This document shows, one piece after another, positions 28,764 through 35,630 of a DNA stretch of 64,000 nt. The translations under genes were made by a program, and so were the position numbers. This DNA comes from Pseudomonadota bacterium (GTDB lineage: Bacteria; Pseudomonadota; Gammaproteobacteria; Burkholderiales; Rhodocyclaceae), in the NCBI GenBank assembly GCA_018241685.1, contig JAFEDJ010000022.1, positions 62,001 through 126,000 of the forward strand, written 5' to 3'. The notes under the pieces are model-generated. The model had not been told where the DNA came from. It worked only from the letters and a program-made list of their open reading frames with translations, and searched no databases. Numbering within the stretch: the first letter of the stretch is position 1; each line of letters begins with the position of its first letter.

Positions 28764-29638
28764 GCGTTTGGCGCGATGTTCCAGTCATCTTCGAATGTGC
28801 TGGCGAATCTCTGATGGGTATTGTCTCGGCGCCCCAGAAGGAGGCCGCGGTCGGTGTCCTTGTCGTGGTGGGGGGGCCTCAATACCGGGTCGGTTCTCAT
28901 CGGCAGTTCGTCTTGCTGGCAAGATATCTATCGGCGCATGGGGTTCCATGCATGCGTTTTGACTATCGAGGCATGGGCGACTCCAGTGGTGTTGAACGCA
29001 GTTTCGAGAACGTAAGCCAAGATATCGAGGCGGCAATCGGCGCCTTCCTCGAGACCCAGCCCGGCTTGCGGCAGATCGTGTTATGGGGGCTGTGTGACGG
29101 CGCCAGTGCGATCTGCTTTTATCCCGCCGCCAATGATCCGCGTGTCGCGGGATCCATCCTGCTGAACCCTTGGGTCCACACCGAAGTGGGTGAGGCGAAG
29201 GTGTTTCTCAAGCACTATTATCTGCAGAGACTCACTGACCCTTCATTCTGGAAAAAGCTGCTGGGCGGCGGAGTCAATATTGGGCAGTCGGTGCGTTCCT
29301 TCTTTTCGACCGCGAAGGCCGCACGAGGTGCCGTGTCTGAGGGACCGGTGCCGTCCAAGGATCATGATGTAGTGCTGCCTGAGCGGATGATGCGTGGTCT
29401 GGCAGTGCGGGAAAACGAGCCATTGGCCATTTTTCTGAGTGGCCATGACTACGTGGCGCGCGAGTTCGATGACGTCCTGGCAGCCAGTCCCGGGTGGCAG
29501 AGGTTGGTGGCATGTCGGGGGGCGGATGTGAAACGCTTCCCGGATGCCGATCACACCTTGTCCGGGCCTGGTGACGTGGCTGCCGTATCGGAGGCAACCT
29601 TGAGCTGGCTCGTGGCCAAGGGGTTCGCTCAGGTGTGA
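28760..29638 (+). CDS. Exosortase A system-associated hydrolase 1 (alpha/beta fold)
   Basis: A 292-residue alpha/beta hydrolase resembling TIGR03100 (hydrolase 1 of exosortase A loci). It has VVVGGPQYRVGSHRQFVLLAR, then FDYRGMGDSSG (oxyanion/strand-4 region). The nucleophile elbow reads LWGLCDGASA, with cysteine where serine is usual (G-L-C-D-G), suggesting a cysteine nucleophile as in dienelactone-hydrolase-like enzymes. The DADHTLSGPGD segment supplies the candidate catalytic histidine. ATG 28760 overlaps the preceding stop. It ends the plus-strand arm, before a terminator shared with nasA. Confidence 0.83.
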   Translation: MSVWRDVPVIFECAGESLMGIVSAPQKEAAVGVLVVVGGPQYRVGSHRQFVLLARYLSAHGVPCMRFDYRGMGDSSGVERSFENVSQDIEAAIGAFLETQPGLRQIVLWGLCDGASAICFYPAANDPRVAGSILLNPWVHTEVGEAKVFLKHYYLQRLTDPSFWKKLLGGGVNIGQSVRSFFSTAKAARGAVSEGPVPSKDHDVVLPERMMRGLAVRENEPLAIFLSGHDYVAREFDDVLAASPGWQRLVACRGADVKRFPDADHTLSGPGDVAAVSEATLSWLVAKGFAQV

Positions 29639-29639
29639 G

Positions 29640-29669
29640 CGACGGGCCGGGTGTTTGCCCGACCCGTCG
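29640..29669. terminator. Bidirectional terminator between hydrolase 1 and nasA
   Basis: CGACGGG (29640-29646) pairs with CCCGTCG (29663-29669), and inside it CGGG (29648-29651) pairs with CCCG (29658-29661) around a TGTTTG loop. The hairpin fills the 34-bp gap between two convergent genes. T-runs are short, so termination may be partly Rho-dependent. Confidence 0.65.
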
Positions 29670-29672
29670 TCA

Positions 29673-32405
29673 TCAGTTCGAGACGCTCTGACGCAGACGC
29701 TTCAGTTCGGGCACGCAGGAGCCGCAGTTGGTACCGCACTTGGTGCGGGTCTGCAGAGCCTCGAGGGATTCGCCGGCCCGGAAGGCGGCCAGGATGTCGT
29801 CCTCGGCCACGTCGAAGCAGTTGCAGATCACCTTGCCGCGGGCGGCCTGGCCTGCGGGCGGCTGGGTCAGCGGTGCCAGCAGCCACTGGCGGACTGCCGC
29901 GGCGGAGTGTCCCTGCACCATCATGTCGGCCAGCCAGTCGGCGGCCTTGGTCTCGCCGGCCAGGCGCACCGCGGTGAGGGAGTCGCCTTCCACGAGGGCG
30001 CGCTTGGCGATGTCCTTGCGACTGTCCTGGTAGGACAGCACCTTGGTGGGGTCGTCGAGGGCCAGTTCCTTGTCCAGGGCTTCCAGCAGTGCGGGTTCCA
30101 GCTCCTCGCCGCGGGCCTTCAGCACGACCACCGGAGCAGTGCGTCCGGCCAGCGTCAGGCTGGCGTAGGGGAAGTGGGGCAGCCAGCGGCGCAGCCCTTC
30201 CATGACTGCGAGCGGGTTGGGATGGAGTTGTCCGTCCTCACCCATCTCGGTGCGCCGCATCGCCACCAGGGCCTTGCCGGCCGTGTATTTCTCCACCTGC
30301 ACGGCGGCGTGCTTGAGCTCGGGCTGCTTCGAGTAGGGGTCGAAATCGCCGGGCAGCAGGACGTTAACGCCCTGACCACCCATTGTGTTGCCGCCCCAGT
30401 GCATCGGCACGAAGCACTGGCCGGGGCGCAGAGTGGCCGATTCGAGCACCTTCAGCACTACTTCACCGCGCCGGCTCTTGACCTTGACCAGATCGCCGGT
30501 GGCGAGGCTGCGGCGTTCCATGTCGTCCTTGTGCATGTGCAGCATGGGCTCGGGTTCATGGCTGTACAGGCGGGCGACCAGGCCAGTGCGGCTCATGCCG
30601 TGCCACTGGTCGCGCAGGCGGCCGGTGTTGAGGTGCAGCGGGTAGCGGGCGCTCGGCGACTCGGCGGTGATGCGGTGCTCGGTGACGACGAAGCGGGCCT
30701 TGCCGGACGGGGTCGGGAAGACGCCGTCTTCGTAGAGCCGGACCTTACCCTGGCTGGCGCCTTCGGGGAAGGGCCATTGCTGGGGGCCGACGTTCTCTAG
30801 CGTCGCATAGCTCAGGCCGGTGATGTCCAGGTCACGGCCACGGGTGGATTCCCGGTGCTCGTTCCAGATCTCTTCCGGCTTGCCATAGGGGAACATGCGG
30901 GCGGCCAGCTCGCCCTTGCCGAGGCGGGCGCCCAGACGCCGGGCGAAGTCCACCACGATCGCCCAATCGTGGCGGGCCTCGCCCGGCGCGGACACGGCGG
31001 GTCGGACGCGGCTGATGGCGCGCTCCGAGTTGGTGACGGTGCCGTCCTTCTCGCCCCAGGTGGTGGCGGGCAGCAGCAGGTCGGCGTAGGCGCAGGTTTC
31101 GGTTTGGTTGAAGGCTTCCTGCACGACGACGAATTCGGCGGCCTGCAGGGCTTCGTGGATCAGGGCCTGGTCTGGCATGGACTGAGCCGGGTTCGTGCAG
31201 GCGATCCAGACGGCCTTCACCTCACCGGACTTCAGTGCGCGGAACAGTTCGACGGCGCTCTTGCCCGGCTTGTCGGGTACGCTGTCCACGCCCCACAAGG
31301 CGGCGACTTCGGCGCGGTGCTCGGGGTTGGCCATGTCCCGGTGGGCGGACAACAGATTGGCCAGGCCGCCGACTTCGCGGCCACCCATCGCATTGGGCTG
31401 GCCGGTCAGCGAGAAGGGACCGGCGCCGGGGCGGCCGATCTGGCCGCTCGCCAGGTGCAGGTTGATCAGTGCCGAGTTGTTGTGGGTGCCGAAGGAGAAC
31501 TGGTTGAGCCCCTGGCAGTACATGGACATCGTGGCCTTCGAGGTAGCGAAGATCTGTGCCGCCTCCTCGATGCGCTTCTTGTCCAGCCCGCAGATGGTGG
31601 CCGCCATCGCTGGCGTGTATTCGCGGACGGTCTTCTTCAGCGCGTCGAAGCCTTCGGTATGGGCGTCGATGTAGTCCCGGTTCACCCAGCCTTCCCACAG
31701 CATCACGTGGAGCATCGCGTTGTACAGCGCGATGTCGGTGCCGGGCAGCAGGGCCAGGTGCAGGTCGGCGGCTTCGACTGTGTCGGTGCGACGCGGGTCG
31801 ATGACAACCAGCTTCATGTCCGGGTTGGCCTTGCGGGCGTCCTCGATGCGGCGGAAGGCGATCGGGTGCGCAAAGGCGGTGTTGCTGCCGGTGATGAACA
31901 GCGCGTTGGTGTGGGCGATGTCCGCGTAGCTGCACGGCGGCGCGTCGGCGCCCAGGCTCAGCTTGTAGCCGGCCACCGCGCTGGACATGCACAGGCGGGA
32001 ATTCGTATCGAGGTTGTTGCTGCCGACGAGGCCCTTCATCAGCTTGTTGAAGACGTAGTAGTCCTCGGTCAGTAGCTGGCCGGCGCCATAGACGGCGACC
32101 GCGTCGGGGCCGTGTTCGGCGATGATCGCCGCGAAGCGCTCGGCGGCCGTGTCGAGGGCCGCGTCCCAGCTCACGCGATGGCGGGTGCTGCTGCGATCGG
32201 TGCGCAGTTCGGGATACAGGGCGCGGGCGATCTGGGTGTCGGGCGCGGCGGTCAGGTGCAGCGTGGAACCCTTGGTGCACAGGCGGCCGAAGTTGGCCGG
32301 ATGGTCCGGGTCGCCCCGGACGCCGGTGATGCGACCGGCTTCATGTTCGATTACGACACCGCAGCCGACGCCGCAGTAACAACAGGTGGATTTGGTTTCT
32401 GCCAT
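29673..32405 (-). CDS. nasA: Assimilatory nitrate reductase, large catalytic subunit
   Basis: A cytoplasmic Mo-bisMGD enzyme reducing nitrate to nitrite for nitrogen assimilation. ATG 32405 has AAAGGAG just upstream and gives 910 residues. The N-terminal [4Fe-4S] motif has Cys8, Cys11, Cys15 and Cys43. The molybdopterin domains follow: MSSAVAGYKLSLGADAPP and GLNQFSFGTHNN regions, the LTGQPNAMGGREVGG motif, and a C-terminal cofactor domain with HLNTGRLRDQWHGMSRTG (core NTGRLRDQWHGMSRT). At the C-terminus is a BFD-like [2Fe-2S] domain, CNCFDVAEDD then CGTNCGSC, as in NasA-type enzymes. No nitrite reductase or nitrate transporter lies in the window. It has its own sigma-54 promoter. Confidence 0.95.
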   Translation of the reverse strand: MAETKSTCCYCGVGCGVVIEHEAGRITGVRGDPDHPANFGRLCTKGSTLHLTAAPDTQIARALYPELRTDRSSTRHRVSWDAALDTAAERFAAIIAEHGPDAVAVYGAGQLLTEDYYVFNKLMKGLVGSNNLDTNSRLCMSSAVAGYKLSLGADAPPCSYADIAHTNALFITGSNTAFAHPIAFRRIEDARKANPDMKLVVIDPRRTDTVEAADLHLALLPGTDIALYNAMLHVMLWEGWVNRDYIDAHTEGFDALKKTVREYTPAMAATICGLDKKRIEEAAQIFATSKATMSMYCQGLNQFSFGTHNNSALINLHLASGQIGRPGAGPFSLTGQPNAMGGREVGGLANLLSAHRDMANPEHRAEVAALWGVDSVPDKPGKSAVELFRALKSGEVKAVWIACTNPAQSMPDQALIHEALQAAEFVVVQEAFNQTETCAYADLLLPATTWGEKDGTVTNSERAISRVRPAVSAPGEARHDWAIVVDFARRLGARLGKGELAARMFPYGKPEEIWNEHRESTRGRDLDITGLSYATLENVGPQQWPFPEGASQGKVRLYEDGVFPTPSGKARFVVTEHRITAESPSARYPLHLNTGRLRDQWHGMSRTGLVARLYSHEPEPMLHMHKDDMERRSLATGDLVKVKSRRGEVVLKVLESATLRPGQCFVPMHWGGNTMGGQGVNVLLPGDFDPYSKQPELKHAAVQVEKYTAGKALVAMRRTEMGEDGQLHPNPLAVMEGLRRWLPHFPYASLTLAGRTAPVVVLKARGEELEPALLEALDKELALDDPTKVLSYQDSRKDIAKRALVEGDSLTAVRLAGETKAADWLADMMVQGHSAAAVRQWLLAPLTQPPAGQAARGKVICNCFDVAEDDILAAFRAGESLEALQTRTKCGTNCGSCVPELKRLRQSVSN

Positions 32406-32431
32406 CACGACTCCTTTGGTGGAGGGAGTCC

Positions 32432-32447
32432 AGCAAGCGTCGTGCCA
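32432..32447 (-). promoter_or_regulatory. Sigma-54 (-24/-12) promoter of nasA
   Basis: On the minus strand the sequence reads TGGCACGACGCTTGCT, which matches the sigma-54 consensus TGGCAC-N5-TTGCW exactly; GG and GC are separated by 10 nt as required. It lies 27 bp upstream of the nasA ATG, so the leader would be only about 15 nt but includes the AAAGGAG ribosome site. NtrC control under nitrogen limitation is expected from family knowledge. An imperfect NtrC-like dyad (GCACC-N4-GGTGG, about 32490-32503) lies upstream but has one base too few between halves. Confidence 0.88.
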
Positions 32448-32519
32448 CCTGTCTAAGTTCCTGTTTTCCTTGTGCAGAGCCACGCCTGCGCACCAAAGGG
32501 TGGCGGCGCGGCGTCGAAA

Positions 32520-32546
32520 TGGTGCGGTCGCCGCGGCCGCGCACCA
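32520..32546 (-). terminator. Inverted repeat downstream of the caspase gene
   Basis: TGGTGCG (32520-32526) and CGCACCA (32540-32546) form a 7-bp stem with a very GC-rich 13-nt loop, 45 bp after the caspase stop. On the minus strand it is followed by only TTTCG, so termination would be weak. The GGTGC half sites could also be part of an activator-binding region for nasA. Confidence 0.4.
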
Positions 32547-32590
32547 GGAGTGGGCGCGGCGGTGGGCTTACGGCCGATGGTGCACGTTGT

Positions 32591-33388
32591 TCAGGAGAAT
32601 ACTTTCCAGGCCCGGGCCGTTCGGGTGCCGAAGATCTGCGGGTTCTGTGGCAACTGATTGGTCGGCAGGAAGCCCGGCGTGATCTTCTTGAACCAGTCCT
32701 GATAGCTGGCGGTGGCCGGCAGTGAAGCCAGCGCCTTTAGTGCGTAGTAGGTAAAGGCCCCGTTCGGACGGCCCTTGAAGCTGGTGTCCCAGCTGAACTG
32801 ACTGTCGGTGCAGCCGGCCAGCAGCAGGTCACCACCGCTGCGCGACAGGCCGCCCGCGGTGGGTAGCTTAGCGACGCGTGGGGCGGGCAGGTCAGCTGCT
32901 TTCATCCATGCCTCCGGGGGGAGGAAGCGGGCGCGGGGCAGGCCTGGGTCGAGGTCGAGTGAGTTGCCGCGGGTGACGCTACCCGAGTGGCAGCTGTCGG
33001 AGATCAGCACTACCCGCACGCCGGCGGCGTGGTGGGTGAAGATTGGTGCGATCTCGTCGTCCAGCAGCACGTTGCCGGAGCCGATGTCCCACGGGCACAG
33101 GCCCTCGTCGCGGCCGTCCGGCTCGTCGCCGTTCTGGTCCGGCACCCAGGTGCCATGGCCGGAATAGGTGATGATGATGGAGTCGCCCTTGGCCGCGCCG
33201 CCGATCAGGTCGGTCATGGCGCCGACCATCGCGGCCTTGGTGGCTTGGCTGTCGAGCAGCTTGGTGACGGCGAAGCCACGCGCGGTGAGCGCGGCGGCCC
33301 AGTCGGTGGCGTCGTTGACGCAGCCGCTCAGGTCGTTCTGCGTGCCCGGGTAGTCGTTGATGCCGATACACAAGGCTTTCTTGCTCAT
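32591..33388 (-). CDS. Caspase-family peptidase (type I metacaspase-like, peptidase C14)
   Basis: A standalone caspase-hemoglobinase fold protein of 265 residues from ATG 33388. The catalytic dyad is intact: His78 in TYSGHGTW and Cys133 in ISDSCHSGS. The N-terminus KKALCIGINDYPGTQNDLSGCVNDA is typical of metacaspase-like p20 domains (core CIGINDYP and GCVNDA). Acidic residues following the histidine (DEPDGRDEGLCPWD) fit calcium-dependent metacaspases. There is no signal peptide, membrane segment or effector domain, so it is the protease domain alone. It has its own candidate promoter and lies between ybiB-like and nasA genes. Cleavage specificity is likely Arg/Lys from family knowledge; biological role unknown. 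Confidence 0.9.
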   Translation of the reverse strand: MSKKALCIGINDYPGTQNDLSGCVNDATDWAAALTARGFAVTKLLDSQATKAAMVGAMTDLIGGAAKGDSIIITYSGHGTWVPDQNGDEPDGRDEGLCPWDIGSGNVLLDDEIAPIFTHHAAGVRVVLISDSCHSGSVTRGNSLDLDPGLPRARFLPPEAWMKAADLPAPRVAKLPTAGGLSRSGGDLLLAGCTDSQFSWDTSFKGRPNGAFTYYALKALASLPATASYQDWFKKITPGFLPTNQLPQNPQIFGTRTARAWKVFS

Positions 33389-33468
33389 GATCTTCTTCCC
33401 CCTCTCTTATGTCGTTTGGGCCATGCAGAGCCTGGCGGCCCAGATCATTGCACTGGCATGGCCCTTGG

Positions 33469-33496
33469 ATTTAAGCACGGGGCGGGGAAAGGTCAA
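33469..33496 (-). promoter_or_regulatory. Candidate sigma-70 promoter for the caspase gene
   Basis: On the minus strand TTGACC (33496-33491) and TTAAAT (33474-33469) are separated by 16 bp. The leader of about 75 nt contains an inverted repeat, GGGCCATGC (33418-33426) with GCATGGCCC (33456-33464), that could fold in the mRNA. Confidence 0.4.
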
Positions 33497-33519
33497 TGAC
33501 AGCCTGTGCGGGCGCGGCC

Positions 33520-34452
33520 TCAGGCCGTGGCGCGGGGGACGCGGCTGAGTTCCTTCAGCGCGCTGGCCTGATCGAGGATTGGCTGCGGAATCGCCATCTC
33601 GCCGGCCAGCATGGCGTGGATCAGTGCGGCGTTGGCGGCGACTTCCGGATCGTCGGCACGTCCTTCGACCGGCGGCGCGCCGCCTTCCTCGGCCGGGAAG
33701 GCGATCTGTGCGCTGCCATTCACGAAGACTTCCAGCCGCGGTCGGCGGCGCGGATTGGCGAAGGCTTCACCTTCGGTGCCGCGCAGCAGCATGGATACGC
33801 CGCCGGTGGCGACGAGGTGCTCGTGGATGCGTTCCAGGTACTCGGGGTGGGTCATCGAGGCGACCCGCACGCTGTGGCCCGGCGCCGGATCGAGCAGCTT
33901 GGCCAGCGTATGGCCGCTGTTGCGTACGCCAAGACGCGGGCGCAGGGCGAGCAGCGGCGCCAGCCCCGGCGCCAGGGCTTCCAGCGGAAGGCAGGTCAGA
34001 TGCTTTTCGGCGAGTTGGGCTTCCGCCTCTGCGAGGCTTGCCGCCGGATGGATGTCGAGGGCCGCCAGTAGTTCGAAGGGGCTGACCCGGCTGTCGAAGT
34101 CGTGACGCCCCTGAATCAGCACCGGCACGCCGTCCCGCGCCAGCAGCAGGGCCAGCAGGGGCATCAGATTGGCCTGCCGACGGGCGCCGTTGTAAGTGGG
34201 CAACACCACCATGCGGGGACCGGCGGGAACGCGGATGCGGGCCGTGCGGGCGTCGAGGGCGCGCTGGAAGCCCAGCAATTCGTCTGTAGACTCGGCCTTG
34301 ATGCGCATCGACAGAATGATGGCGCCCAGTTCCAGATCGGGCACGCGGCCGTCGAGCATGTCGCCGAACAGGGATTCGGCCTGGTCGATGGTGAGGGGCT
34401 TGGAGCCTTTCGGCCCGCGGCCGATCTCCTTGATGAATGGGGCGTAGGACAT
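33520..34452 (-). CDS. ybiB: TrpD2/YbiB-family protein (anthranilate phosphoribosyltransferase-like)
   Basis: A 310-residue protein beginning MSYAPFIKEIGRGPKGSKPL (ATG 34452). The N-terminal helical domain has LTIDQAESLFGDMLDGRVPDLELGAIILSMRIKAESTDELLGF (core DMLDGRVPDLELGA), as in anthranilate phosphoribosyltransferases. The second domain has VVLPTYNGARRQANLMPLLALLLARDGVPVLIQG (core PTYNGARRQANLMPLLA) in place of the usual PRPP-binding GTGGD loop. This altered loop fits TrpD2/YbiB proteins, which bind nucleic acids rather than make tryptophan; E. coli ybiB is SOS-induced. No good ribosome site is visible. The frame continues upstream, but without family resemblance. Confidence 0.8.
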   Translation of the reverse strand: MSYAPFIKEIGRGPKGSKPLTIDQAESLFGDMLDGRVPDLELGAIILSMRIKAESTDELLGFQRALDARTARIRVPAGPRMVVLPTYNGARRQANLMPLLALLLARDGVPVLIQGRHDFDSRVSPFELLAALDIHPAASLAEAEAQLAEKHLTCLPLEALAPGLAPLLALRPRLGVRNSGHTLAKLLDPAPGHSVRVASMTHPEYLERIHEHLVATGGVSMLLRGTEGEAFANPRRRPRLEVFVNGSAQIAFPAEEGGAPPVEGRADDPEVAANAALIHAMLAGEMAIPQPILDQASALKELSRVPRATA

Positions 34453-34550
34453 GGGGAAGAGTGCGCGTATCGGTGGATGACCGCCGAAGTGTATCGGAAG
34501 CGCCGCTCCGGCTGGCGATACGGGGTCGCGTCGGGCGGTGAGGGTAGGGC

Positions 34551-35450
34551 CTATGGGATGTCCAGCGCGATGTCCCGGATCGGCAACCGGGCCACTCCCT
34601 GCGGGCCCACCGCCTCGTCGCCGCGAGACGTCACGCGGGCAAACTGGAATCCGGCGAGGCCCGCCAGCGAGAGCTTCAGGCTGCCCAGTTCCTGCTTGAG
34701 GCTGGCATCGAGAAAGACCAGCCTGGCGCCCAGGGCGTTGGCTGGTGCGCCGCTGCCGAGCTGCCTCAGCGCGAAGTCGCGCCACGCGGGGTAGTCCCGG
34801 CCGCCGATCGTCAATATCAGGGGCGAGCAGCGGGCGACGCCGTAGTAGGTCAGGGGCTCGCGCTGTTCCCCGACCTTGCGGGCAGAGATGTCGCGGGTCA
34901 GATCGAGGCCATCAATCTTCAGGGTGCCGCTGGTGGGCAGGCCATCGACGCTCAAGCCGAAGGTGGACACCAGCCACGGGCGCTGCTTGACGCCGAGGGG
35001 TGGCTTCACCGGATTGCCGGGCGGGAGTGCGGCGATCCGCTCGGGCTGGAGGACGGCGCGGACCACGTAGACATCCTTCAGCGTGGCGGAGCAGGGTGGG
35101 AAGTGCAGTTCGGTGAGCACGCAGCCGGCCAGCCGAAAGCCTTCCTGGACATTGCCGTTGAGATCCGTGCGCAGCACTTCCAGATCGAGCAGGCGATGAC
35201 CGCCACCGCCCAGTTCGAGCACCCACTTCGCCAGCAACGGGAACGACTGCGGTTGCAGGGACAGGATCAGCTTGCCGAGCTCCGGTTCGCCAATCTGGAT
35301 GTCGTTTCGCGACGTTGGGACGCCGGTGCCGGGTTCGTGAACCGACCAGTTGATCTCGGGCAGCGTGTAATCCACTAGCGGGAAGATGGCCCCGTCGATG
35401 CTCAGGTAGCTGCCTCCGGCGGCGTAAGGGGGCAAAGCGCGTTCGGCCAT
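34551..35450 (-). CDS. Protein with two tandem phage tail-tube (gp19)-like domains
   Basis: A 299-residue cytosolic-looking protein from ATG 35450, with GAGGAGAG just upstream. It appears to be an internal duplication. Each half starts with a strand ending in V/I-D-G (YLSIDGAIFPLVDY; FGLSVDGLPTSG), followed by L-I-L-S/T (KLILSLQP; LILTIGG), a Trp-containing helix (LLAKWVLELG; AWRDFALRQLG), then a beta pair (LEVLRTDLNGNVQEGFRLAG; LVFLDASLKQELGSLKLSLAG) and a closing strand (VYVVRAVLQPERI; LPIRDIALDIP). This strand-helix-strand order resembles T4 gp19/Hcp tail-tube proteins. No other phage gene is near. A stretch open upstream to 36734 is antisense to the sugar dehydrogenase and rejected. Function unknown; family assignment is tentative. 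Confidence 0.6.
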   Translation of the reverse strand: MAERALPPYAAGGSYLSIDGAIFPLVDYTLPEINWSVHEPGTGVPTSRNDIQIGEPELGKLILSLQPQSFPLLAKWVLELGGGGHRLLDLEVLRTDLNGNVQEGFRLAGCVLTELHFPPCSATLKDVYVVRAVLQPERIAALPPGNPVKPPLGVKQRPWLVSTFGLSVDGLPTSGTLKIDGLDLTRDISARKVGEQREPLTYYGVARCSPLILTIGGRDYPAWRDFALRQLGSGAPANALGARLVFLDASLKQELGSLKLSLAGLAGFQFARVTSRGDEAVGPQGVARLPIRDIALDIP

Positions 35451-35502
35451 GATGAACTCTCCTCGATGGAGGGGTCTTACGCTGTGGAGCCGCCCCGCAT
35501 CC

Positions 35503-35531
35503 AAGATAGATGCCGTCAGCGTCAAAGACAA
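35503..35531 (-). promoter_or_regulatory. Candidate sigma-70 promoter for the tail-tube-like gene
   Basis: On the minus strand TTGTCT (35531-35526) and TATCTT (35508-35503) are separated by 17 bp, placing the start of transcription about 45 nt before the ATG at 35450. The rest of the 180-bp divergent gap shows nothing recognised apart from the AAGGGAGAAAGG ribosome site of the plus-strand gene. Confidence 0.4.
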
Positions 35532-35630
35532 TGACGATGTCACGTCTTCGTCTGGGTGCCGTGGCCGGTGGCAGCTGCGCCACCGCGGCGGCATGCTGGC
35601 GGCTGACGTGAATCGAAAGGGAGAAAGGGT

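Noticed and set aside
30855..32075. Plus-strand open frame opposite nasA
   Set aside because: It is the Gly/Ala/Val-rich mirror of a GC-rich coding strand and has no domain; nasA motifs are complete.
32488..32503. Definite NtrC binding site upstream of nasA
   Set aside because: The dyad GCACC-N4-GGTGG has a shorter spacer than known NtrC sites and one mismatched half, so it was not listed as a feature.
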